Under the pieces are notes generated by a model that saw only the letters and a list, made by a program, of their open reading frames with translations, did not search any database and was not told the origin of the DNA. Positions 44,255-53,000 of a DNA stretch of 64,000 nt are shown here, one piece after another (the stretch's first letter is position 1; every line of letters starts with the position of its first letter). The translations under genes were made by a program, and so were the position numbers. The DNA is from Sphingobacterium sp. (GTDB lineage: Bacteria; Bacteroidota; Bacteroidia; Sphingobacteriales; Sphingobacteriaceae), in NCBI GenBank assembly GCA_031286695.1, contig JAITTY010000006.1, positions 744,001 to 808,000 of the forward strand, in the 5' to 3' direction.

Positions 44255-45685
44255 ATGAGCAAATTGAATTTCATTTTTATTGTGCTGTGGTTTTTTTTCT
44301 CTCCCCATCTTTCGGCTCAGGAAAAGGAGTATGGAGCAAGGAATACTTTTACCGTGGATGATATGGAAGAGCTTTTAATGGCCAATCATCCCATCGTTAA
44401 ACAAGTGAATCTGCTGAGTGAAACTGCAAAAGCCCAAGTAACACAGGCGTTAGGGAAGTTTGATCCGACGCTAAATTCCAGTTTTAAAAATAAGCATTTT
44501 GGCAAGATGGATTATTACAATCAATGGAATAGTGAGTTGAAAATTCCACTTTGGTTAGCTGGCGCAGATCTGAAAATTGTTTATGATCGAAATGTTGGTG
44601 ATTATACAAACCCGCAATCCCGAACAAATAATGCAGGGCTTTCCGCAATCGGTTTAAGTATTCCATTGGGGCAAGGTTTAATTGTCGATAGCAGAAGAAA
44701 TACGTTACAGCAGGCAAAGGCAATGATCAGCTACCTGGAAGGCGAAAAGATAAAGCAAATTAATGCCATTTGGTTTCAGGCACTTTCAGATTATTGGAAC
44801 TGGTATTTTGCTTACCAGCAATACCAACTTTTATTGGAGGGCGTTAAATTAGCGGATCAGCGGTTTAAAGCAATCAGTGAGCAGACTCTGCTGGGAGATA
44901 AACCTGTAATCGATTCCATCGAAGCTTCGGTCGTTGTAAAAGAACGACGGATAGAACTTTCAAAGTATGAAGTTGAACTTAAAAATGCGAAAATTGTATT
45001 GTCCAATCATTTGTGGAATGATCAACAATTTCCAGTAGAACTTCCCGATCATGCCATACCGCATAAGCTCGAAGGCCAAGTTATTTTGCCGGATAATCGT
45101 TTGATCGAGGCACTGCTGGATTCGGTAAAAATTGTTCATCCCGAAATGATCAAGTTGGCGAGTAAAAATCAGCAACTGCTATTTGAAGAACGTTATCGAA
45201 AAGAAATGCTTAAACCTAAATTGAATGTGTCGGGCACGCTCATTTCTAGCCGTCGCGGTTTTAATAATTTTGTACCACCGCAGTATGATTTTAATTGGCA
45301 GAACTATAAGCTAGGTTTTGAATTTGCATTTCCACTTTTTATTCGCGCCGAACGTGGAAAGCTCACAGAGGTACGGATTAAGCAAGATCAACTACGATTT
45401 GAACAAGTTGCGACCGAGAGAAATATTTACAATGAAGTCGTTAAAAAGTATAATGATTTAAATGCTTACAGTAAACAGATTGAACTCCAATCGACCAATA
45501 TAAGTAATCAGGAACTGCTTCTTAAGGGGGAATTAAATAAATTTGAGCTGGGTGAATCAACCTTGTTTGTTGTCAATAGTAGGGAAACTAAGCTGATCGA
45601 AATGCGGATCAAGCAAGAGAAGCTTTTTACTGACTACCGGAAGGCACTGGCAGAATTATACTACAAAGCCGGAACTAAATTTTAA
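44255..45685 (+). CDS. TolC-family outer membrane efflux protein
   Basis: A 476-residue outer membrane channel subunit with a signal peptide ending at FSPHLSAQ (start at ATG 44255; the frame opens earlier inside hlyD). Two repeated OEP units can be seen, each with long helices: LMANHPIVKQVNLLSETAKA and LDSVKIVHPEMIKLASKNQQ. The C-terminal half ends in FTDYRKALAELYYKAGTKF. TolC trimers form the exit duct of type I secretion and efflux systems. It lies 7 bases after the adaptor. Its stop codon is inside the first TTTTAAT repeat of the second regulatory array. Confidence 0.92.
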   Translation: MSKLNFIFIVLWFFFSPHLSAQEKEYGARNTFTVDDMEELLMANHPIVKQVNLLSETAKAQVTQALGKFDPTLNSSFKNKHFGKMDYYNQWNSELKIPLWLAGADLKIVYDRNVGDYTNPQSRTNNAGLSAIGLSIPLGQGLIVDSRRNTLQQAKAMISYLEGEKIKQINAIWFQALSDYWNWYFAYQQYQLLLEGVKLADQRFKAISEQTLLGDKPVIDSIEASVVVKERRIELSKYEVELKNAKIVLSNHLWNDQQFPVELPDHAIPHKLEGQVILPDNRLIEALLDSVKIVHPEMIKLASKNQQLLFEERYRKEMLKPKLNVSGTLISSRRGFNNFVPPQYDFNWQNYKLGFEFAFPLFIRAERGKLTEVRIKQDQLRFEQVATERNIYNEVVKKYNDLNAYSKQIELQSTNISNQELLLKGELNKFELGESTLFVVNSRETKLIEMRIKQEKLFTDYRKALAELYYKAGTKF

Positions 45686-45797
45686 TCCCATTTTAATCTA
45701 CATATTATTTTTAATCTCATTTTAATATCAGTCTTAAAATTCTAATAGAAAGTTAATTTCAGATTCATTCCGTTGCCATGAGCTCCTATTAATTTTG
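45680..45797 (+). promoter_or_regulatory. Phased TTyTAAT array and promoter of the second UspA-like gene
   Basis: 7-mers at 45680, 45691, 45709, 45720, 45740 and 45751 (TTTTAAT four times, then TTCTAAT, AGTTAAT). The identical 20-bp block AGATTCATTCCGTTGCCATG is at 45761-45780, and the -7 box TAATTTTG is at 45790-45797. Offsets from the first repeat are 0, 11, 29, 40, 60, 71, 81 and 110, exactly as in the array at 41214. Confidence 0.85.
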
Positions 45798-45814
45798 TAA
45801 TAAAATAATTGGAT

Positions 45815-46333
45815 ATGGCAAAGGCAACACGTGTATTGATTCCAAGTGATTTTACGATTGATTCGCTTTTTTTTGTGATTCATAGTATAGAGCAATCGTC
45901 AGCTGAGGAGTTAGACATTATTTTAGTCTATGGCAATAAGAGCAGTACTTCAATTAGTGAGTTATTAGGGATTACACTGGAAGATCAGCTCAATAATCTG
46001 CAATCAGAAGATTTTTTGAAAGCCTGCCAGATGATCTGTCATCGTTATGAAAATCGTAAGCTAAATATCTATACAGATATCATCGGCTCTGATAATCTCA
46101 ATTATTTACAACATTATTTGCGCGGAGCTCGGATTGATGAAGTCAAGGTTCCCACAGATTATGAATTTGAAAAAAGAACAAGGCATTTTTTCGACGTTGG
46201 ACAGGCTTTGCTTCACTTGAGTAAAAGTAAGCAGAAGAATGTCTCGATCGTAGAAAGACCCGGGACAAACAAAACCGGAGGAAATGTTTTGGCGGATTTA
46301 TTTTTTAACAAAAAATGGCATGTTAATTATTAA
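45815..46333 (+). CDS. UspA-like small protein, copy B
   Basis: A 172-residue paralogue of the protein at 41344, start ATG 45815 (a TTG 6 bases earlier is in frame). It shares ATRVLIPSDFTIDSLFFV, DIILVYGNKSSTS, SELLGI-LEDQL, FLKAC and YLQHYLRG with copy A. The C-terminal about 35 residues diverge and are basic and aromatic. No ATP-binding Gly motif of canonical UspA is visible. Its end overlaps the start of the next gene by 14 bases, so this copy, unlike A, is translationally coupled to a membrane-anchored protein. Confidence 0.75.
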   Translation: MAKATRVLIPSDFTIDSLFFVIHSIEQSSAEELDIILVYGNKSSTSISELLGITLEDQLNNLQSEDFLKACQMICHRYENRKLNIYTDIIGSDNLNYLQHYLRGARIDEVKVPTDYEFEKRTRHFFDVGQALLHLSKSKQKNVSIVERPGTNKTGGNVLADLFFNKKWHVNY

Positions 46334-46820
46334 GAGAAAAATATTGGCACGGTTCAACTTTGTTTTGTTGTCCTTTTTGCTTTTGGGAGCGAGCTCCATG
46401 GTGATGTTTTATGAAAACCCTGAGCGGCTTTTAGAGGGAGAATGGGAAGAGCAAGGTTGGTACTTTGAGAAAGTGGAGAAATCTCCAACATTCAAAAAAC
46501 AGGCAGTTATCCATGAGGGGATAAAAGATGCTGCCATTGCGCATCTTCCACCATTACAGGATGGATTGTGGCATTTTGAAAAAATGGGTGACAAAAATTT
46601 TATTGCCCATCATGAGGACAAACAATACAATTGGTTTTTGAAGGGACGAGGTCATATCCTTGAGCTTCGGAAAAATGATGAGCTTATAGAAAGCTTTGTC
46701 ATACAAAAATTGAATAAAAACCAATTGATACTGCATCTTAACTTGGATATGCAGACGAAAGGAATCGCACGAATTGTGCTGAAAAAAGGAGGAAAGGAAA
46801 AATATGCTGAGAAAATATAG
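46320..46820 (+). CDS. Small membrane-anchored or exported protein of unknown function
   Basis: A 166-residue protein, start ATG 46320 within the end of the previous gene. The N-terminus is basic and then hydrophobic (IIKRKILARFNFVLLSFLLL, to about residue 28), giving a signal anchor or uncleaved signal peptide. The rest is beta-rich with conserved-looking tryptophans (LLEGEWEEQGWYFEKVE; DGLWHFEKMGDKNFIAHHED; YNWFLKGRGHILELRKNDEL), reminiscent of small lipocalin-like beta-barrel domains, though I cannot confirm this. It lies between UspA-like copy B and the DUF1275 gene, overlapping both. Confidence 0.65.
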   Translation: MLIIKRKILARFNFVLLSFLLLGASSMVMFYENPERLLEGEWEEQGWYFEKVEKSPTFKKQAVIHEGIKDAAIAHLPPLQDGLWHFEKMGDKNFIAHHEDKQYNWFLKGRGHILELRKNDELIESFVIQKLNKNQLILHLNLDMQTKGIARIVLKKGGKEKYAEKI

Positions 46821-47553
46821 CAATCATAGAACGATTCAAGATAATATCAAATTAGGGGGAATAACTGCATTCTCTGCGGGAATGGTCAATGTCGCATCTG
46901 TCATTGTCTTTTTCTCGTTTACATCCAATGTAACAGGTTATTATGCTGTTTTTGCGCAAGAGATTGCGAAAGGAAATTGGTATCAAGGTGCAGTAGTGCT
47001 ATTTTGGATTTTACTTTTTCTAGTGGGGAGTATGCTTTCGAATCTTATCATCATTCATGGTAAAGGACGTTTTAGCTCCTATCTGACACATTCCATTCCG
47101 TTGGCATTGGAAATACTGAGTATATTATTTGTCGGGATATATCTTGATGTATTTTATGAAGATTCTTTGAAAGAAACAGAGATTCTTGTCGGTGCATTGC
47201 TGTTTGCAATGGGATTACAAAATGGTTTAACAGCGAGCATATCGAATTCTGTTGTGAAAACGACACACTTGACAGGGCTAACGACAGATTTAGCAATATT
47301 GATTTCGATGTTCACTAAGGAGTCGAACCGAAGCAATAAGGCATTGGTCGACAAATTCCATTTACTGCTGAGTATTGTGGGAGCCTATGTCATGGGAGGG
47401 CTTGTAAGTGGAATTTCATTTACCTATCTATCGAATAAGACTTTTTACGTAGTTTGTTTTGTTCTTTTAATCATTGGTTTGTACGACCATTACAAATTGT
47501 ATTTATTGAAAAAGCAATTTGTAAATCGTCATCGTCAGCCAGTGGTGGCTTAG
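46804..47553 (+). CDS. DUF1275 (YoaK-like) integral membrane protein
   Basis: A 249-residue protein with six to seven transmembrane helices. DUF1275 signatures are SAGMVNVASVIVFFSFTSNV-TG near the N-terminus, FAMGLQNGLTASISNSVVKT and THLTGLTTDL. The family is widespread and functionally uncharacterised; a transporter role is suspected. Its start lies inside the preceding gene, so it is the last gene of a coupled set beginning at copy B. A clear intrinsic terminator follows. Confidence 0.85.
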   Translation: MLRKYSNHRTIQDNIKLGGITAFSAGMVNVASVIVFFSFTSNVTGYYAVFAQEIAKGNWYQGAVVLFWILLFLVGSMLSNLIIIHGKGRFSSYLTHSIPLALEILSILFVGIYLDVFYEDSLKETEILVGALLFAMGLQNGLTASISNSVVKTTHLTGLTTDLAILISMFTKESNRSNKALVDKFHLLLSIVGAYVMGGLVSGISFTYLSNKTFYVVCFVLLIIGLYDHYKLYLLKKQFVNRHRQPVVA

Positions 47554-47600
47554 TTAACTGAGCTAAGTCTCGGTTGACTGAGCTTGAGGACAATCCATAT

Positions 47601-47630
47601 AATCGCATTTTTTGAAATGCGATTTTTTTT
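47601..47630 (+). terminator. Intrinsic terminator after the DUF1275 gene
   Basis: 10-bp stem AATCGCATTT (47601-47610) / AAATGCGATT (47615-47624), a four-base loop and eight consecutive T residues (47623-47630). It lies upstream of ATG 47716, which argues against earlier start codons for the next gene. Confidence 0.95.
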
Positions 47631-47715
47631 GTTCAAAAATGCTTATCTTCAACCTCAGTTATCGCGCTCTACCAAAGCGAATGAAAAACTAAGTAATCAA
47701 TTTAAAAACCATATC

Positions 47716-49170
47716 ATGTTCAAATCCTTTCGCTTTCGGCCCTTTTTGGCATTATCTCTCATTTCTCTGTCAGTATCACCCCTCTGTGTAGAACAGGCTT
47801 GTGCACAAGAATTGCACAGCCAAAGATCAGTACATGATCAACATAAAAGTCAGCAGAATCTTTTACGGGCAATCCAATTGATTGATCGATCAATGGATGT
47901 CTATTTTACCGGTGAAGATTTCAAAATGCATCGTTTTTATAACCCATTTACGAAGGTTCGATCCGAAGAAACAGCTAGTGTATGGATGTATTCTGCTTCC
48001 ATAGAAGCTGTAAACGCTGTGTTGAGTGGTTTGAAAAAGCAACAAAAGGCAGGTAATACCGAGCTTTATGGAACGTATTATTCCCGCTATGTGGATTTAT
48101 TGGCTAAGCTTCATGCAAATGCAGCTTATTATTTAGGGAGCTTCACGCTAACGTCTTTTACTCAGCATAAAGAATGGACGGTGTATGCTGTCGATCGTGT
48201 TCGAGAAAAAGGAAAAGCAAATGTAACGGGCGTATTGAACGTCTATGATGATCAGATGTGGTTGGTACGGGAATTATTGGAAGCCTATCATTTAACTGGG
48301 CAGGAACGCTATTTGCAAGACGCTGAATACCTTACTGCTTATGTTCTTGATGGCTGGGATTGCACGTTGGATGAGAAAGGGAAGGAGCATGGCGGGATTC
48401 CATGGGGACCGGGATACGTAACTAAACATGCCTGTAGTAATGCACCGATGATTAGTCCCCTTGTTGCATTGTATGAAATCTATAAAAATAAAGGGGATCA
48501 AATAGTTGCGCATTCCATTGATCAGAAAGATAAATTAACCCGTATTTCTAAAAAAGAGAAGAAGAGCAATTTTTATCTTCGTTATGCTAAAAGGATTTAT
48601 GATTGGCAAAAATCGTATCTTCTCACTGAAAAAGGTGTTTATGCGGATATGATGGGTGATTGTTTTCCAGATTGTTCCATAGCATATGAAACGGTCAACG
48701 GTGTACAATACCGAAAAAATACCGAGCTCAGAAAAGCGGTCGGCACGGCATTTTCTTACAATAGTGGGACCATGCTTTCAGGAGCAGCAGATTTATATCG
48801 TGTCACAAAAAAGAAAAACTATTTGGACGACGGGAAAAAACTTGCTGATGCGACTTTTACTTATTTTGGAAAACTGGGGCAGCAGATTCCTGAGCATTAT
48901 ACTTATGCGACAGACGGTTTTAATAACTGGTTTAACGGTGTATTATTAAGAGGTTATACCACTATATTAACGGATTATAGTAAGGCTGGGATGTATGCAA
49001 AATCTTTTCAGGAAAACTTGGATTATGGATATACCCACTTTCTACAGGATGGATTTCTCCCGAATGACTTGCTCGGCGGTTGGGCAAATGACAAAAATAA
49101 GAATGATCTGGAGGGAATGTTTATGTTCACCTATGCAGCACAATACGCAACACTTGCGCAAGTTGAATAA
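47716..49170 (+). CDS. Secreted GH76-family alpha-1,6-mannanase-like protein
   Basis: A 484-residue exported protein starting at ATG 47716; the signal peptide ends at about residue 30 (EQACAQ). The (alpha/alpha)6 barrel of GH76 is recognisable from NVYDDQMWLVRELLEAYHLT, where the paired aspartates (about D178 and D179) are the nucleophile and acid/base of the family. Further landmarks are GGIPWGPGYVTKHACSNAPM and FSYNSGTMLSGAADLYRVTK. GH76 enzymes cleave alpha-1,6-mannan backbones such as those of fungal or yeast cell walls. It stands alone, convergent with the response regulator at 49231, and is not flanked by mannan-associated GH92 or GH99 genes here. Confidence 0.85.
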   Translation: MFKSFRFRPFLALSLISLSVSPLCVEQACAQELHSQRSVHDQHKSQQNLLRAIQLIDRSMDVYFTGEDFKMHRFYNPFTKVRSEETASVWMYSASIEAVNAVLSGLKKQQKAGNTELYGTYYSRYVDLLAKLHANAAYYLGSFTLTSFTQHKEWTVYAVDRVREKGKANVTGVLNVYDDQMWLVRELLEAYHLTGQERYLQDAEYLTAYVLDGWDCTLDEKGKEHGGIPWGPGYVTKHACSNAPMISPLVALYEIYKNKGDQIVAHSIDQKDKLTRISKKEKKSNFYLRYAKRIYDWQKSYLLTEKGVYADMMGDCFPDCSIAYETVNGVQYRKNTELRKAVGTAFSYNSGTMLSGAADLYRVTKKKNYLDDGKKLADATFTYFGKLGQQIPEHYTYATDGFNNWFNGVLLRGYTTILTDYSKAGMYAKSFQENLDYGYTHFLQDGFLPNDLLGGWANDKNKNDLEGMFMFTYAAQYATLAQVE

Positions 49171-49209
49171 CCAAAATAGGTGCTCGTATATAGGGCACTT
49201 ATTTTGGTT
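49169..49209. terminator. Bidirectional hairpin between GH76 and the response regulator
   Basis: 15-pair stem with one G-T wobble: 49169-49183 against 49195-49209 (outer part AACCAAAATA / TATTTTGGTT, inner GTGC / GCAC) with an 11-base loop. It begins within the GH76 stop codon. Confidence 0.85.
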
Positions 49210-49230
49210 GTGATAGGATTATTTGCTCGG

Positions 49231-50010
49231 TTAAGATTTCGATAAAGCAGTTTGGGCGTCTTGAAATTCAGTAGGACTCTGTCCAAACTGCTTTTGAAAA
49301 TTACGCGAAAAATGAGTCGCGGAGCTATAGCCTAGTAAATTAGAAATTTCGTAGACTTTATACTGTTTTTGAATAAGGAGTTCAGCTGCTTTTCGGAGCC
49401 TTGTTAAATTGATCAATTCATTGGGGGAGAGGCTTGATACCACGTTGATTTTGCGGTAGAGTGTAGGTCTGCTCATGCAGAGAATATCGGCCATTCTATC
49501 GACATTAAACTGGGGATCATCGAGGTGTTGCATGATAATTTCTTCAATTTTCAGCAAGAACTCCTGTTCACTCTGATTCTGGCCGATCTGCTGTATTTGC
49601 GACATCGGGTTTTTAATAAAAAACTCCTTGACCTTAACTCTATTCTTTAATAAACTGGCTATTTGTGCTCTTAAAAAAGCGGGCGAAAAAGGTTTTTCAA
49701 TGTAAGCGTCGGCACCAAATTCTAAACCCTGAATTTTTGATTCAATACTATTTTTTGCCGTCAAAAGTATAACTGGAATATGTGCATAAGCGATATCTTC
49801 CTTAATTTTTTGACAGAGCTCAAAACCATCCATTTCTGGCATCATTACATCACTTACGATCAGATCGAAATATTCAGAGGCTAATAAATCTAGGGCTTCC
49901 CTTCCATTAGAACTCGTCGTTATCTGATAATCCTCATTGAGATCATCCGCAATAAATTCAAGCAGTTCGGTATGATCATCTACTAATAATAAATTGGATT
50001 TGGCATTCAT
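49231..50010 (-). CDS. Response regulator with AraC-type DNA-binding domain
   Basis: A 259-residue regulator. The receiver domain (about residues 1-120) has the acidic pair of LLVDDHTE, phosphoacceptor Asp in LIVSDVMMPEMDG and switch Lys in YIEKPFSP. The C-terminal about 100 residues are an AraC helix-turn-helix pair (VDRMADILCMSRPTLYRKIN and ISNLLGYSSATHFSRNFQKQ). This is the same receiver and output module found at the C-terminus of Bacteroidota hybrid two-component systems, here as its own gene 2 bases after the kinase stop. It likely activates the carbohydrate genes nearby. Confidence 0.94.
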   Translation of the reverse strand: MNAKSNLLLVDDHTELLEFIADDLNEDYQITTSSNGREALDLLASEYFDLIVSDVMMPEMDGFELCQKIKEDIAYAHIPVILLTAKNSIESKIQGLEFGADAYIEKPFSPAFLRAQIASLLKNRVKVKEFFIKNPMSQIQQIGQNQSEQEFLLKIEEIIMQHLDDPQFNVDRMADILCMSRPTLYRKINVVSSLSPNELINLTRLRKAAELLIQKQYKVYEISNLLGYSSATHFSRNFQKQFGQSPTEFQDAQTALSKS

Positions 50011-50012
50011 AA

Positions 50013-53000
50013 TTATGGGTTTGTATTGTGATTCAAAGGTAACGTCAAGCTAAATACGTTCAATTGGAGGTCGTTTGTACTATATAACAAGGTACCTTGG
50101 TGTTTTAAGGTTAGGGATCTTGTCAATGCCAAGCCCAGACCACTTCCGGGAACATTCTTATTTTGCTTTAAACGATTGAATGGTTCAAAAATTCTTTCCC
50201 TTTCTTCTGAAGGAATTAAAGCTCCGTCGTTTTTCACGGTCAATATAAAGATATTTTTCTGTTTATCCATATTCAAATTCACTTCGATATAGGATGATGA
50301 ATATTTAAGCGCATTATTCAATAAGTTGTAACAAATCTTGTCGAAAGCGTCTATATCGACCTGACCTATAATATCGGGCATAATGTGCGACACAATCTGC
50401 TTTCCCTGTACCTGGAGTGTGACTGTAAAATTGTTGATGATTTCCTGAACCGTTTGGCTTATGTTTTCTGACTCAAAGTGTAATTTGAATCCTTCCGTTT
50501 CGACCTGTCTAAAATCCAGTAACTGATTGCTAAGCGCAATCAACTTCTCCGTATTGTTCTGCATGGTCAATAATAGCTTGTCTGTTACAGGATTGTGATC
50601 TACCTTATCCATAAGCTTTTCTAGAGGGGCTTTGATCAATGTTAATGGCGTACGTATCTCATGGGCGACATCCGTGTAAAAATTGATTTTTGAACGGTAG
50701 AGTTCCTGCTCACGGAGATTTTGTACGGTTAAAAGGTGCTGTCGATTGCGCTGTTTGATCTTTTCATTGAAATGATGAATCACAAAGATAATGAGTCCGG
50801 CAAGAATGAGTGCATAGCAGATAAAGGCCGGTACACTTGCCCAGATAGGGGGAAGAATGGTGATTTTAAGACTGGCAAAAGTAGGAATCGTATTCCCATT
50901 GGGATCTTCCGCTTTTACAGTAAAAACATAGTTGCCGGGAGCAAGTTTGGTAAAATAAGCACGTTGATTGCTTGTAATATCTATCCAGTTATCGTCAAGA
51001 CCATCCATTTTATAACTATAGTGAATAGAGTGGGGGGCTTGGTAGTGTAATGCCGCAAAATCAAGACTGAAGGATGATTCGTCGTGTTTTAGTTTGATAT
51101 TTTTTGTGAATAAGATTGATTTTGATAGAATACTTGCATCGGTATATTGATTGATCGCTCTATTGTTGATGTAAAAATTAGTGATATAAATCGGTATTTG
51201 ATTCTTATAGTTAATTTGGTTTAGTTTTTCGGGGTTGAAACGTATAAGGCCATTGATAGTACCGAAATAGAAGTTCCCATTGTCGTCATCAAAAGATGAA
51301 TTGTAATTGAACTGAATCGTCGGTAGGCCTGACTCCAAGTTGAAGATCCGTTTTCTACCGCTGGGAAGATGGTAGCGTACCAGACCTTTTGAAGTACTCA
51401 CCCAAAGGTTGTTTTGCTTGTCTTCTAGAAAGGCGAGTGTCACATTACTTGGCATTCCTTCCGCCAAGCCAATGTTTTCAAAGCTATCTTGATTTGGTTT
51501 TTTCTTTGCCATTCCACCTTCTGTAGCGATCCAAATTTGGTTTTGCGAGTCCTCAAATAAGCTATTGACCCTATTATTGGGCAAGGCATTGGGATCGTTC
51601 TGGCGATGGGTAAAATGCTTGAAATACTTCGTTGCCGGATTATAACAAAAAAGCCCATCTCGCCATGTACCTACCCAGATATTTCCCTCTTTATCTTCCA
51701 AAATAGTCGTATAAAACATGTATTCAGGGACATTATCAATCAGATGGAATGATTTTTTTTCGAGATCAAAGCGGTATAATCCGCGCGTTGAAGCGGCGAG
51801 AATTTCTCCTTTTCGAGTTTTATAGAGATAAAAGAGAAAATTACTTTGGAGATCGGATGATGTCGCATTGCTGTTGCGGTCGATGTGATAGATAACTTTC
51901 TGAAGCTTTGGCGAAAAAATGTCGAGACCATTGACAAAGGTGCCTATCAGCAGTTTGTCACCAATAGGGAGAATACCATGGATGTTGTTGTTGGCCAGGT
52001 TCCCTTGTCTGTCCGAGAAGTTTTGAATTTTACCCGATATGGGGTCGAGTTTCGATAGTCCTCCGTTTTCGGTGCCTATCCAGATATTGTGGTCGATATC
52101 CTTTTTGATAATGCGTACGACAGATCCTTTTAGGCTTCCTGGACGATCTTGTGGTAGGAATTTTTCGATTATACTGTTGTTTTTGTGATAATAGTTAATC
52201 CCACCAAAGTAGGTTCCTAGCCAGATACCTTCGTCTTTATCCTGTAAGATGTTATAAATGGCATTGTCGGATATACCCCAGGGATTTTCCTGTTCTTTTT
52301 GAATATTGATATAATTTCGGCTATCGATTTGATAGATAAACAGACCCGATTCTGTTGCAAACCAATACTCATGATCATTTGGCTGTATAATGTCTCTCAC
52401 ATAGAGAAATGTGTGCAGCTGATCCGGACCAAGGATGGATTTGAGGGACTTGTCTTTAAAATTGTAGCTGTAAACGCCAGTTTTTGAGGTGCCAATCAAC
52501 AAGTCTCCCTGGCGGTTTTCTGTTATTTTCTCAATACTAAACCAATCTTTAGTACCATATTTCGCCTGAAAATCAAGTATGAGGACGGGTTTTCCAGAAG
52601 AGCTTATTTGGAATATCTTACCTTCAGGGGTTCCAAAAAAAACCGTTCCATTTTTTGTGCAGCTAATGGAAGTGATGTAGAGGTCTGATTTGGTAAATTG
52701 CTGAATTTCATGACTGATCAAATCATGGCAATAGAGCATTCCGTTGGATATAAACCAAATCCTTTTATGTTGATCGGTAATGATAACAGGGACGTCTGCA
52801 TTTTCAAATTGTTTGCTCAAGAGTCTAAATTGTTCATCGACGGGATCGTAACAATAGATTCCCTGATCTGTTCCAATCCAAATTCTCTTTCGAAAGTCTT
52901 CTTTCAAAGAGATGATATTATTGCCACCTAAACTGTTTTTTCCAGATTTGGAGGCATCAAAATGTTTAAAATTATTACCGTCAAAGCGATTTAGACCATC

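Noticed and set aside
47553..47584. Tandem near-repeat GTTAACTGAGCT / GTTGACTGAGCT, 20 bases apart, after the DUF1275 gene
   Set aside because: Only two imperfect units lying between a stop codon and a terminator; no array, and no evidence of an attachment site or operator.
47584..47715. Upstream extension of the GH76 protein to an earlier start
   Set aside because: It would place the start in front of a strong intrinsic terminator at 47601-47630, and the signal peptide begins at ATG 47716.
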